Below, one piece after another: positions 36,667 to 48,760 of a DNA stretch of 64,000 bases. Numbering within the stretch: the stretch's first letter is position 1; every line of letters begins with the position of its first letter. The stretch lies in the NCBI GenBank assembly GCA_947561395.2, contig OX387186.1, positions 7,801,888 through 7,865,887 of the forward strand, read 5' to 3'. Position numbers and translations under genes: made by a program. This DNA comes from Buxus sempervirens. Its lineage: Eukaryota > Streptophyta > Magnoliopsida > Buxales > Buxaceae. Below the pieces are notes generated by a model, which saw only the letters and a list, made by a program, of their open reading frames with translations, had not been told where the DNA came from and ran no database searches.

Positions 36667-37764
36667 ATGGCTTCTACTGCCTGTTTGTTTTTGCTCTTAA
36701 TTTTGGGAGTATGTGTGTCACAAACCACCTCTTGCACTCTTCCTGAGGCATCCATGTCTACGAGTCATGAGCAATGGATGGCTCAGTATGGCCGTGCTTA
36801 CAATGATGCAGCTGAGAAGGAAAGGCGTTTCATGATATTCCAGGAAAATGTGCAACTCATAGAATCTCACAACAACCGTGGGGACAAAACATATAAGTTG
36901 GGTGTGAATGAATTTGCAGACCAAACAAATGAAGAGTTCATGGCTTCGCGCAATGGATATAAGAGGACAGCCTCGAAAACGAGGTCCAGCTCAGAAGTGA
37001 CACCCTTCAGATATGAAAATGTGACAGTAGCACCATCTAGTATGGACTGGAGAGAGAAAGGAGCTGTAACCCCCGTAAAGCATCAAGACAAATGTGGTAA
37101 GAAAAATTCTTTTTTTTCTACAAACTAACTTGTGTTTCAACTGTCTTATGATTTATTAACTTATTTGTACCAAACTTCAGGATGTTGCTGGGCATTCTCA
37201 GCGATAGCAGCAATGGAAGGGATTACACAAATTTCAACTGGTAAGTTAATCTCTCTGTCTGAGCAGGAATTGGTGGATTGTGATAAAAGTGGAGATAATC
37301 AGGGCTGTGACGGTGGTGAGATGGATGGGGCCTTTAAATTCATCGAACAAAACGGTGGCCTCACCACTGAAGCTAACTATCCCTATGAGGGGGTTGATGG
37401 AACCTGCAACGAGAAGAAGGCAGCTTATAAAGCAGCAAAGATCAGCAGTCATGAAGATGTGCCTGCTAACAGTGAAGAGGCACTACTGAAAGCAGTTGCT
37501 AACCAGCCTGTTTCTGTTGCCATTGATGATAGGGGATTCCGATTTTACTCCGGTGGCATCTTCACTGGAGAATGTGGAACTGACCACAACCATGCTGTTA
37601 CTGTAGTTGGTTATGGGACTGATGATGGGACCAACTACTGGCTGGTCAAGAACTCATGGGGCACCAGCTGGGGAGAGGAAGGATACATGAGGATGCAAAG
37701 AGATGTTAATGCAGAGGGAGGCCTCTGTGGTATTGCAATGAAGGCTTCTTATCCTACTATATGA
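36667..37764 (+). CDS. SAG39-like papain-family cysteine protease, copy B
   Basis: Exons 36667-37096 and 37181-37764 give 337 residues. The signal peptide, ERFNIN propeptide and mature domain are as in copy A. Catalytic residues are Cys146 (KCGCCWAF), His281 ([10 protein letters not shown]) and Asn301 (KNSWGTSWG). The oxyanion Gln is kept, but the Gly after it is Asp (HQDKCG). Cleft positions differ from the sister copies: Glu after CDGG, Ala in PVSVA, Asn before the catalytic His. Two residues are missing before FRFYSGG (DDRG--FRFY against [10 protein letters not shown] in A). The frame is whole and the intron borders are good, so it looks functional. It lies downstream of the unit B LTR remnant, with a promoter shared with unit C. 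Confidence 0.93.
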
Positions 37765-38164
37765 ACCTAAAGGGACTTTTAATAATGAAAGGATTCCTCC
37801 CTCTCTTCTATAGATAATAATATGCATATCTTTGTGTCAATCTACTTTACGCAAAGATGTTGTCTTCCCCAAAAGTATTTGAAAAAAAGAATTTGACGAG
37901 ATTATGCTAATATAATCTTGCAAATGCTGGTGTGTACCGAGTTAATTAGGTCGGACCGACCGAGTTTAACCGGGTTGTCATATTTTTATCCCGGGACTCT
38001 CAAAATATTCGTCCACTAGTCAGTTATTCGTAGAAACAGATAAAACTGTATCTGGATTAACGCCCCAACAAGCAAAATTAACTTTTAGTAATAATTTCTG
38101 AAAAGAATTAACAATCCTGTCCGCAAGATCTGGGTAAAGGTTGTCAAAATAATTAAAATTTAGT
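37765..38164. other. 3' flank of protease B and join to unit C
   Basis: 37848-37993 matches the flank at 50030-50164 after unit C's gene; a piece (cagtcactatg to gtatctac) is missing here between two copies of atctac. 37994-38164 has no match elsewhere in the window and no gene. Confidence 0.6.
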
Positions 38165-38339
38165 GCCATGTGCTAATTTTGAACAACTCACTTCTCTTTT
38201 TGTTTTGTCTCTTGATCCTAGAGGTATGCTTCCAAAATCCCTTGTCTCTTAAAGTATGTTCTGTTACTTTAAGATATCCATATAAGAATGTATGTTCTGT
38301 TACTAGATCCTCTTGACTCTTAAAGTATCAATATCTATG

Positions 38340-39200
38340 TGTTCTTGAATGGAGGCGGAATTCCTTTATCCTGACTTGTGTGCACAATGTGCATTCTTGA
38401 ATTGGTTAATTAACCACCATTTCATTTGTTATGAGGTAGCTAGATTCCTTTGGTTCCATCTTTTGCAAGCTGTTGGATATAAGTCCGTTACGCCTCGTGA
38501 CATCGGAGACCTTCTCAGGCAATGCCATATTTGGTGGAATTAGGAGCAAGGAAAACTGATATATCAAGGTATTGACTATGCTATTCCATGGGATTGATGG
38601 TACAAAGAACGTTGAGGATCTTCAAAAGCAAGAACTCAAATTTCTGGACTTTGTGGAAAGAATCATGCTTTGGGTGGCATTGCAGATATCGGTTAGAGAG
38701 GAGGTTCTTGATATGTGGCGTGACGATGATGATAGATTAGGAGGAAGTTTGCTTTGCCTTAGCCATTGGAACTAACAAGCAGTTTTACATGGTCTCCTTT
38801 TGGTTCCATTGAGCTCAATTTGGTAGTTATTTCTCTAGAGAACCTGGCTCATGTGGCATTGAAGTTGTTTTAGAGATCATGAGGGGTATATCACTTAGAA
38901 CCTGGCCTTATCCAGCATTGAAATGGTTTTAGAAATAATGAGGGGGATATAATTTATTTTTATTTTGGTTCAACAGGCAGGGGGGAATCTATTAGAACCC
39001 AAATCATCTATCTCTCCCTCCCTCCCCCTCTTTTTTCTCTTCATGTGACATTTTATTTGTTGAAGGTGATTCATCTTTACTCATTGAATGGGTTAAATGT
39101 GGTGAGACTGGATCTGAGAGATTAAATTATCTGGTTACACTGTTCATGAATACTGCATCACCATTCCAAACAGCTTTCCTTTTGGCACAGAGATAGGCTG
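38340..39200 (+). mobile_element. LINE remnant, zinc-knuckle and RNase H end (unit C)
   Basis: Matches 6120-7000 of unit A, including [20 protein letters not shown] and [12 protein letters not shown]. Several frames are broken. Confidence 0.5.
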
Positions 39201-40756
39201 GTGGCTTGGTGGATGAGTTAATAATAAGTGGTCAAAATGGCAGGCTTTGTCTTTTGGAACCAAGGCTTTGATGTAATTTTATCTGACAACGATTTTACTA
39301 GCTCTCTGTCTACCTTTTTCTTCCTTTTTTGATCTGTTTCTTCTTTCTTAATCTCTATGGACTCTTTGGCCCTCTCTTACACCATCTCAGTACATTTGTG
39401 AATAAATTGTGTTATTCATATGAAAAACAATTTCGAAGGTGCCAAAATGGTGAGGGGAAGGCCAAAAAGGATGGGAAATGAAACTGTTTTCAAGCTTCTT
39501 ACGCTGGAAAATTATTTACTCACTGAGATACACAAGAAAAAAGAACAATTTAGAAATGTAAGATGACTATTTACATGACAGAGTTTCACAGATTGAGCTG
39601 GAATTTTGTCTCCAAACATATGGAGGCCTCTTCAGAACTTGATTTCTACATGAATGGACTTCTATGAGACAATGTGTATGTTCTGACTTGCTTGGCTTCC
39701 CAAGTGGCTTGTGAAGTCTGGAAGATGTAACCTGCATGCAGAAACACATATATGATTGATGTGATTTGACATGTTAAATGCAGATCAATTGTTCTAGGAT
39801 GTGAGTTGGTGCGGGTTAATGCCTCCAAAGAGGTAACAAGTACATCGACAGGCCATTTATAGAGTTTGTGAGAAACAAATTCTGAAAATACATGAACTGA
39901 TTAAACATACAGATTTTGATTGGCTAAAGCATTTGAGCAAGATTCACGTAAATCCCAACTACTTGGGAAAGGAAATTTTGGATGCTTGAAATTTTAATTT
40001 TGTATTTGATTTCCACTAAAAAATTTCCTTTTTTTTATGCTCTGCTGAAAGTTTGATAAAAATATGCAGCTCATAAAAGTGCAGGAAATTAAACAAAGTA
40101 TATATTGAAGTTTCAGTATAAACAATGCCAATCAAAAAATATATATATAATAAACAAAGTACATCCACTACTTGCAAAAGGAAGACATCAAAAATATGTC
40201 TGCCTGTGCACCAGTTAGGGCCATTACTTGGTGTGATTGTAGAATCCTCACTCAGGCTACCAGCTTGAATTGATAGTGGAAATTGCTAATTTGATTATCA
40301 TGCCTCTGCTTATCATGTATTTAATATATTTTTTATAATACAAATATTTTGAATCATATTATAAAGCATTTTTGCTGATTTTTACACTGATTAGCCAATC
40401 CTCCTTTCTTGCTTGGGACCAGAAATGCAAAAAAGATAATGTGATGCAGAAGAATGTTGGCTGAATGCTGATATGTTTTTTGATAGATCGAGGATGTGGA
40501 TTGTATTCATGTTGCCAACTCAAATAAATAAGGCATTTATATTGTTGGGGATCTTTAGAAACTACACTTTTCCTGCCCCTTGCTGCCATATGGTATTTAT
40601 AGCATTCAAACTGACTGATAAAATTTATTAGCTCATCCATGCATGTTTGTTTTCAGATAATAAAAATGCTGTCAAGATCTTTTATATTTTTAATTTTCTA
40701 TGCTGCAATCACTAGGTTCGTAAGACTTGAAAATTTTTACTGTTCTTTTATTGCAG
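39201..40756 (+). other. CRS2 intron remnant (unit C)
   Basis: Matches 7001-8602 of unit A, with about 50 bp missing near 39755. No gene is seen. Confidence 0.65.
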
Positions 40757-43700
40757 ACTGAAGAGTGTGATTGATCATTTGGATGGTTGTCGTGAATTTT
40801 CCTCGGTTATGCATAGATTGGTAGTTCAAGTAGATTTACCAACCATTAGTTTCTTGAGATTTTATTATCTCAATTGAAAATGATTTTCTAGGTATTGGAA
40901 ACCCCCCTGGCACCATGGATGTGAGAGCTTATCTTTTACAAAAATTCAGTCCAGTGAAGCGAGACCAGGTATATTCTGTTCAGTATTCTTTCTGTTCCTT
41001 ATTTCTTTTGCTACAAGCTTGTGAATCTTCATGACACTAGGTGGTTTTTGAGGCAGGTTAATGCCAAGAGAATTATGTCTGTCTTTTGATCTCTTGATAT
41101 CCATATTTATCATCTGCTTGGATGGAGAGAAAAGAGTGGAAAAGAAAACAAAACAAAACAGAAGGAAAAATTAAAAGAAAAGAAGAGAAACCAAAATAAT
41201 AAATTTTCTTCGGTTTGTGTAGAGAGATTGATAAGGAGAAAGAAAGAGTTGTGAGAGTTCTGGGAACGGAGGCCAAAATCCTTTTAGTTATCACTGCTTT
41301 CTCAAAATCTTCTCACTTTTGGTAAGATAATTTTAAGCCCCCCAAAAGAAGATTTTTGGTCCATTTTCTTCGCAATTGCCTTTTCTATTTTGTTTCTCCT
41401 GAACACCTAAACACAAGAAAAGGGCCTATTTTCTTTTCTGTTCCACTCACTTCTCGCCATCCAGACAGATTTTTAATCTGCACAACATCATGGATGCAAA
41501 TGCCCAGAAAATCATTGACAGTCTGTGACCTAAACAAGAAATATATATTCTGACTGATTGGGTGCATGGATTTTTTTTTTTTTTTTTATGGTGGGAAACA
41601 CACAAAAACCAATCAAATTAAAGGGAATTAACCGTTCTTACATGAGCAGCACCTAAGTAGTCAGAATTAAGAAGGGAGCCAATAAAAAGAGGAGGCTTGT
41701 TAATCCAGCAACAAGAGAAGTCGTTCATCGCAAAATTGGCTAGTGAATCTGCCACGCTGTTAGCTTCTCTGAAGATGTGCTTGAAGTAGATGAATTCAAA
41801 GTGAAGGCACAGATGCTTTGCCTCACAGATAATGCTTGCAACAGTCCAAGGGAGATCCTCACCAGACCCAGACATGAATCTCACCGTGTTGAGGGAGTCA
41901 CTCTCAACTTCAACCCTTTTGCACCCGGTAGCACACGCTAATTTCAACCCCTCCAGTATGCCAAACGCCTCTGCAACACTTGCTGAAGAGAAGCCAAGAT
42001 CAAGGGCCATAGCTGCCAGGAATTGACCTTCATCACCTCTAATGATAGAGCCACACGCCGCCCTGCCTGGATTCCCCCTCAAGGCACCATCCACATTGAG
42101 TTTGACATTTCCCAATCGAGGTCTTTCCCACAAGACAAGCACGTCCTTATTTCTCTTCTCATTGCTCTTAGCTTTCAGCATGCTTCTGGAGTCAGCCTGC
42201 AAGGATAAAAAAGAAGACACAGTAAGCAGAATATTGGGTTTAATCCCTTCAAAAATAACCTGGTTGCGAACTCTCCAAACACTCCAGCACAGATTGGCGA
42301 GATCAGCCATGGAGGTAAGATCCTCGCTGCAGTCCTTGAGCCTTTCAAACCACCAGTCCATACAGTTGTCCTGTGATTGCAGCAAGTCAAGACGACCACC
42401 ACAATCTGCAAAAAAAGACTGCTCGAGTAAAATCACATTCAGTAAAGAGATGAAGAGCGGATTCAACTGTGTTACCGCACAATACACAGTCATGGGTAGG
42501 AGCATGCAGTCTCTTGTGAAGGAGGTCACTTGTAGTGATGCCTTCATGAACTATTTTCCAAACGAATAACCGAATTTTCTGGGGAACAGGAATTTTCCAG
42601 ATTTTCTTCCACCATTTGTTAGTGACCAGCAGCTCTCTGTTAATGGCTAGATTATAAGCTGAAGCCACCGTGAATAAGCCATTCTGGCCAGCTCTCCAAA
42701 TAGGTTCATCCTTCTCTTGGTTATGGCTAATGTGCACAGCCTTAATGACATTTAAATCATCTTGGTTCCACAGTTCCCGAAGCTTCAACCAATTCCATTG
42801 CCTCGTTCCAGGAGAGATAAGATCAGCCACAGTTTGAATGGGCTCCCTGCTTGGTCTTGGACGATTAATGCTCCCTGGTACCCAGCTTGTATCCCCAATG
42901 GGGATGGATGCACCATTGGCGACGATCCATCCTTTGCCTCTAGATACGAGATCCCTTGTGGAATTAATATGCTTCCAAATCTGGGAATCTGCATTTCTTG
43001 TGGCACTGTTCAAAAAAGATCTGTCATGAAAGTATTTAGTCTTGAAAAACCTGGTCCAATACTTACCATTGTCCACAAGAAGTTCCCAGCCCTTCTTGGC
43101 CAAGTGAGCAGCGTTGAATGCTCTCAAGTTCTTGAAGTTAAGCCCTCCCGCATCAAAGGGTTTACACAGTTTGTCCCAGCTAATGGTGTGGAGAGTTTTA
43201 GCTTTTTTATGTTGAGCCCAGAAAAATGTCCTTGATTCCTTCTCAATGAAGTCGATGGTCTTACCCGGAATCTTCATGCAAGACAGGATGTGGAGTGGCA
43301 TACCCATGATAACAGAATTGATGAGGGTAGCTTTACCGGCTTGGGAGAGCAGCCGAGACTTCCAAGAGGCCAATCTGCTACTAATTTTTGAGGTAATGTC
43401 AGCAAACAGCCCATTGGTGACTCTCCCATTCGCGAGTGGGATGCCTAAGTATTTCTGAAACTTGAGTTTGGCCCTGGTGCCAAAAATCCTACTTAGCATC
43501 CCACGATTTCTGCCTTTGATTGAAGGGCTAACAATAAGTTCGGTTTTGCTATAGTTAATCTCATGACTTGCAAGAGTATAGAAGGAGTGAAGAACCTTGA
43601 GCATAAACAAACTTTCACGTTGGGTGGCCTTACCGAATAGGAGCAGGTTGTCGGCAAACATCAAGTGCGAGATTTGGGGGCTTCTACAACTTATTTTGAC

Positions 43701-45321
43701 ACCATGGACCGAGAGGTTGAGCTCAGCATCCAGAAGGGCTTTCGAAAGAACATGTTGGGTCAAAATAAAGAGATAGGGGGATAGAGGATCCCCCTGTCTG
43801 ATGCCTCTAGAGGGAACAATATGACCCGAAGGGTTGCCATTGACCAGGATAGAGTAGGAAACCGAGGTGACGCATTTCATAATAAGGTAGGTCCAGTGGT
43901 GGGAGAACCCCGCATCCCTCAACGCCTTCCGGATGAAATCCCACCGGTTTTCCTACCCCTGATGTGGTGCATGATCTCTTGGGCGAGGATTATATTGTCA
44001 TGTATAGACCTCTTAGCAAGAAAGGCACTTTGGTTAGGAGAGATGATATTTCCCATAAGAGGCCTCATACGGTTCACAATAATCCTCGAAATGATTTTAT
44101 AACTGAAATTGCACAAGCTAATGGGTCAAAAGTCACCAGTCCTATTGGGTTGGTCAACCTTAGGGATGAGAGTTATAAAGGTGTGATTGATACCAGGGTC
44201 AAGAATGCCATACCTGAAGAACTCTCTTACCATGCGACAGATTTGGGGTCCAACGGTTTTCCAGTATCTTTGATAGAAGAGCCCCTGGAATCCATCGGGT
44301 CCCGGGCTCTTTCTCAATCCCATCTTGTTGACAGTTTGAAGGACTTCATCATCTGAGATATGTCTGAGCAGTTGAATATTGTCATCTTCATCTTCATTAA
44401 TCACGGAATCAATGAGGTTGACATCCTGCAAAACATTGTCAAAAGGATTCTCATGGAAAATGTTAGTGTAATATTGAACAAAACACTCTTCAATATCCTC
44501 TTGATCGGTATTCACAGTATTGAAATCATCCTTCAGATAAGTGATTTTGTTTCTCTGCCTCCTGTTTAGGGTAGATACATGGAAAAATTTGGTGTTGAGG
44601 TCCCCTTCCGAAAGCCAACTAATACGAGATTTTTGAGCCCAAAAGGTTTCTTGTTGTTTCAGCACATGAAGGTATTCAATTCTAAGTCTTCGCTCTTTGG
44701 CTTTTAAAATGGGATTATGGATGCTAACCCACTTATCTAAACAACATTTATTGCAATCTGTCCTTGAATTGGGCAGCAAGGTAACCACAGCATCTATGAA
44801 TATTATTACTTTATTCCTGACATGGATGGGCAATCCATTGTCCATCCTCCTTTATCAAAAGAATTAAAAAAAATCCTTGACTTGACTGACATGTTTTGTT
44901 TCAGTTGCATTAGATCAGATGATCTGAAAGAATCAGACGATTCAGACCCATATTGATTGGGAAAAAAAAGTTTGAATCACTCATATTGATTGGGAAAGAA
45001 AAGTTTGAATCAGACTCATATTGATTGAATATACTTAACAAAGATCAAATAGTTTAAAGTTTAAACTATAATCTTACCTATTATAGAAGATTTTGGATGC
45101 CATGGTAGACTGACTGCAATGAAGCCGTTTCCCCTATTTGGATTTCTCAGCGATGTTTTATCTGTATGCTGGGTATTGTATCTGAATTTTTTTGTCTTTT
45201 GTAGGTTGATGTGGCACTTGAACAAGGGGTGGAGGCAGTGAGAACTCTGGTGCTCAAGGGATTTGACAACAGTATCACTAGATTCAATACGAGACAGAAG
45301 TACAAGTATCACAAAGTTTGA
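40757..45321 (+). pseudogene. CRS2 3'-end pseudogene (unit C), split by a LINE
   Basis: Exon remnants are 40757-40816, 40892-40968 and 45205-45321. The first has one extra T in the REFPRL region, shifting the frame, and its donor GT has become AT. The second ([20 protein letters not shown]) and the last (to QKYKYHKV) are open. The last intron holds a 3.1-kb L1 LINE. All earlier exons are missing, so the copy is dead. Its damage differs from that in unit B, so the two copies decayed independently. Confidence 0.9.
41571..44716 (-). mobile_element. 5'-truncated L1-type LINE
   Basis: On the minus strand it starts inside ORF2 (NPILKAKERRLRIEYLHVLK) and ends in a poly-A tail (T run at 41571-41587). 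The order is: linker with WLSEGDLNTKFFH, reverse transcriptase (SPGPDGFQG, LIPKV, SPNQSAFLAKRSIHDN, RGIRQGDPLSPYLF, then LMFADNLLLF), zf-RVT (RLHAPTHDCVLCGNTVESAL) and RNase H (NVDGALRGNPGRAACGSIIR, EANSVADSLANFAM). ORF1 and endonuclease are absent. The usual FADD of the active site is FADN. There is one nonsense change (GDF-stop-PISL, probably CGA to TGA), one lost base before FIRKALRDAGF and one extra T near 42400. It is inactive but fairly young. It is absent from units A and B. Confidence 0.93.
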
Positions 45322-45339
45322 ACAGAAAACTGAGGCTAG

Positions 45340-46849
45340 CATTACAAAAAAATACCGATTTAGTGGCGGACGGTATGTACTTTTTAGCAGCGGTCGTTTA
45401 AGGACCGCCGCTAAAATACCTATTTATCGTGAATCAAGTCCTCATTCATTATCGCAGCTCTTAATCTCAATCTCTGTTTCTCCCCTCTCCTTCCGTCTTT
45501 TTTCTTGCGAAGAAACCCTAACAATGTCTCTCTATCTAGATTTCTTGATGCTGCGCTCATTGTTTCTACTTGCTTGAGTTGTATATCTGAATCGACGGTG
45601 TTGATTTGCAGTTTCTTCTTGCTATTTCTCACTGTTTCCCTGTTTTTCAGACGTGATATGTGAGAAATTGGTTAGGGTTTCTATAGGGCGAGAACATGTC
45701 CACAAGATCTTCGAGAGTATTTCTCCCAAGGATCTGCAACTAGCAGTAAAGATCTGTGTTGATGATCTTCAATCCCCGTCCGTTGCCAAACTACTTTTCA
45801 TCAGTAAGAGCAGATCCGAAATTCGTGTGCTATGATCGGTGAGTCCGATGCGATTCCTGCTTTGATTCCCTTCCTCCGTTGCAGCAATATATTGTCCTCT
45901 TTGACGCTGCTCCAAGCACACTAAGCTGCCATCTCTCTGCTTCTTTTCCTGCTCAACCGACTCGACGAGTAGATTATCTTAGGTCACCAAATTTAAGTCC
46001 TGATACTGAAAAAATTTACAAGATTTTCCTAATCTTTAGGGCGACTGTAAGACCGTATATGATGTAATGGTAAATATTAGTAAAGGATGACGGTAGTTTC
46101 TCTAAATTCCTGAGAACATAGAATTTATAACAGGAGCGGTTTTGCTCCTATGCATGACCAAGGTAGACACTACTACAAGATTCAGTATTCTTCCATTCGT
46201 TTTCTTGTTCTCTCTATAACGTTGTACCTGCATGCAGACCTCGTCCGATGCTATGATAGGAGATGATATGGCCCTGATTAGCCTGCAGGTAAGACAAATG
46301 CCCTAGATCACAGAGTATCTTCCTTTTCCCATTTTACTTGCTTCTCTTAAGTGTTCAAACCCTTTTTTTGGACATGACGATGGATGAAGACCTGCTCTAC
46401 TTTGAGTCCGAAATTCGTCCCTGATGTGTGTTTTTTTTTTTTTGTGAACAGTGTCTAATGGCATTCCATAAGAGAATGATGAGCAACTCACATCGGGAAA
46501 GGCTGCCTGAATTAATCTCAATTGTTCTCTTGAAATTGTGCTTACCTGATGAAAGCATGAGATTTAAAAATATTTCTCTGTCGACTTTTTTCTGTTCTTT
46601 GTTTTATGAATTTTTGTTCAGATCTTTGAATGCTTGAGAGTTCTATAGGGGTAAGGAGCTGTTATGATGAAGGAATGCGCACAGGTGTTGAGGTAATTGA
46701 ACAATTAAATATATATTTCAATTGAAAATTTCTTTAGAAAAAAATTGTATACAATATATTATATGTTAGTGAAAAGATGCAGAGCACAGATTTTGAATTC
46801 TCTTATGAGCTTCAAATATACCCCAGGCACTGAACTCTCCCCTTTCCGG

Positions 46850-46887
<38 letters not shown>

Positions 46888-47372
46888 CTCAACGATTCAT
46901 GTACTGATTTGTTTTTGGTTTTGTGTAGTTGAAATTCTCTGGGATCACAAAATTGAGCGATAATTGCATTTCTCTCATTTGTGTTGGTGGTTTGGGTCTT
47001 GCTTGATTTTGTTCAAGTTTTGTTTCTGATGTCATTCGGAATTCAAATCTGTGGCAATGGTTAATAAAGGGTGGGGCAAGGGCAGGGGCAGGGGCAGGGG
47101 CAGGGGCACAGGGGCACAGGGGCAGGGGCAGGGGCGGGGGCGAGGGGCAAAGGGCAAGGAGGAGGGAAGGTGCGCGCTGGTAATATTTTTTTTTAAAAAC
47201 TTGCACTTTTTAATGGCGGTCAAGAGCCGCCGCTAAAATCCAAAATGACCGCTGCTAAAGGATTTAGCGACGGTGCCTTTAGGGACGGACAACCGTCGAA
47301 CCCTCGAGGTTATAGTGGCGGATTTTGAAGCTTTACTGGCGGTCATTGGTAAAGGTCTTAATTTTTGTTGTG
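45340..47372. mobile_element. non-autonomous CACTA element
   Basis: Left end CATTACAAAAAAATACCG; right end, reading inward, CACAACAAAAATTAAG. The 3-bp target duplication is TAG (45337-45339 and 47373-47375). Both subterminal regions carry repeated gcggcggtc/ccgccgctaaa-like motifs, usual for CACTA elements. No transposase was seen. Inside are gene-like pieces: a leader-like segment with aaaccctaacaatg (about 45510), then a frame with VSIGREHVHKIFESISPKDL at about 45675-45815, whose family I do not recognise. A (TC)n run lies at 46853-46882. Units A and B have the empty site. Confidence 0.85.
47073..47158 (+). repeat. (GGGGCA)n minisatellite inside the CACTA element
   Basis: About 12 imperfect copies of GGGGCA. 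The frames it opens on both strands (GRGRGRG; PCPCPC/APAPAP) are products of the repeat. The many G4 runs could form G-quadruplexes. Confidence 0.9.
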
Positions 47373-47415
47373 TAGGCACAGCCAATAGCAACGCTCTGGC
47401 AATCTTATATCCGCT

Positions 47416-47597
47416 GGATTCAAATCATCTACTGGATGCCCAGCATTGCTGGGCATCCAGCAACCAATGATTTGAAGCCACATCACCTGCAGCATGACAC
47501 AAGCCACATTATTTTTAATGCTGCAGGTGATGTGGCTTCAAATCATTGGCAGCTGGGTGCCCAGCACTGCTGGGCATCCAGCAGATGATTTGAATCC
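47416..47597. mobile_element. 182-bp Mutator-like MITE (unit C)
   Basis: A full palindrome starting GGATTCAAATCATCTACTGG, flanked by 9-bp atatccgct at 47407-47415 and 47598-47606. It is the same length and family as 22472-22653. Unit A has the empty site near 10040. Confidence 0.9.
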
Positions 47598-47729
47598 ATA
47601 TCCGCTAAAATTTCACCAGAATAGAGCTCCACCAGGAACTCGAAAATAGCATACAAAAATCTCTCAATTAATCTGTATAAAATCTGCACTTTATTCCATT
47701 CAATGTATATTAGATGAGCTTATAAGGGG

Positions 47730-47770
47730 ATGCACTGGATGCTTGTCTCCCAATGCACTGGATGCTTGTC
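47730..47770 (+). repeat. 18-bp templated repeat at the 10-kb deletion join
   Basis: atgcactggatgcttgtc occurs at 47730-47747 and again at 47753-47770. Unit A has it once (10165 region). The sequence then jumps to catttttccacaag, which is 35661 in unit B. The join removes what is 25603-35660 in unit B. Confidence 0.85.
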
Positions 47771-48676
47771 CATTTTTCCACAAGTTCAACCATTTCTACA
47801 AGTTAGACCTATTTTCCACAAGTACCATTTTTCCACAAGTCATACCATTTTTCCACAAAGTTAGGACCCTATTTCCACAAAGTTGGATCTTTGTTCACAA
47901 GTTGGGCCATTTTTCCACGAAGTTGCTTGGATAGTACAAACAAAGGTAACTGGAACCTAAGAATGTTGTTACAGACATTGCATAAAAAGATATTTCCGTG
48001 CAAATCAATATTGGCAAAAGCTGGACCAATATCTTTATTTTACTTAACCAATGTACTCATGTACATCAACAGTCACAATAGCATGAACACAAAGCCAGAA
48101 TAAAATAAATACTAGTTGCATAGATTGTAAGCCATAGACAATTTTTAACTTTATTATGTAGTGTCTTAAGGAAGAATCTTTCTTGGCTCATCTCTAACCC
48201 TCCTTTTGTCTGATGAGGTTACAAAATGTTAATGATATGTAAGATGGTTGTTTGAAAGATTTTAATCAGTTAGCGCAATTGATGTCAAGAATCAACCAGA
48301 ATAGACAGAAACAGCTAGAATCATAAGAATCTCTTTGTGAAATACTTGTAATTGGCAGTATCTCATTAGAAGACCTTTATCTTGAATGAATGAGATAGGA
48401 TGGTGAAAGCATTCAAAGAGACAAAAAAAAGGTACGAACTAGTTAATAAATTAGTTGTATTTTAGCATTTGAATTAGTAAAACGAATTTGAAGGAGCATC
48501 TTACAAGGAATCTTAGTTTTCTGATTCACGTGACCGTGATTACAGGAAGAATGTTAGTCTACGGAGATGGAAAATCAGGTCAGAATCGAAAAAACTCCCA
48601 ACGACACGCAAGAGAAGTCTCTATCTAGTAACCACCAAGATACAACTCAATACCAGACTGCAGGATGAAATTTACC
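47771..48676. other. leader remnant end and promoter region of protease C
   Basis: Matches 35661-36587 of unit B very closely. No gene is seen. Confidence 0.6.
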
Positions 48677-48684
48677 TATATAAA
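48677..48684 (+). promoter_or_regulatory. TATA box of protease gene C
   Basis: TATATAAA lies 77 bp before the ATG at 48761. Confidence 0.75.
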
Positions 48685-48760
48685 CACTAGCCACCTTTGA
48701 GTTTTTAGTATCCCATCTCCTCTTTCTCTCTCCTCTATTTTCAAAGTTATTTGCTAATCC

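Larger units (their letters stand above)
21615..38164 (+). repeat. tandem segmental duplication, unit B
   Basis: The unit starts at the position matching 6178 of unit A and ends where homology with unit C's start begins. It differs from A by nested MITEs plus a short inversion (22398-22885), loss of about 375 bp (matching 6822-7196), an inserted LTR (25672-26473) and several very short poly-A insertions. It carries intact zinc-domain and protease genes but a broken CRS2 end. Confidence 0.9.

Noticed and set aside
42042-42569. 175-codon plus-strand frame, and others at 42762, 43964
   Set aside because: They are shadows of the minus-strand LINE ORF2.
47051-47236. Gly/Arg-rich (plus) and Pro/Ala-rich (minus) frames
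   Set aside because: They are read straight from the GGGGCA repeat and are not genes.
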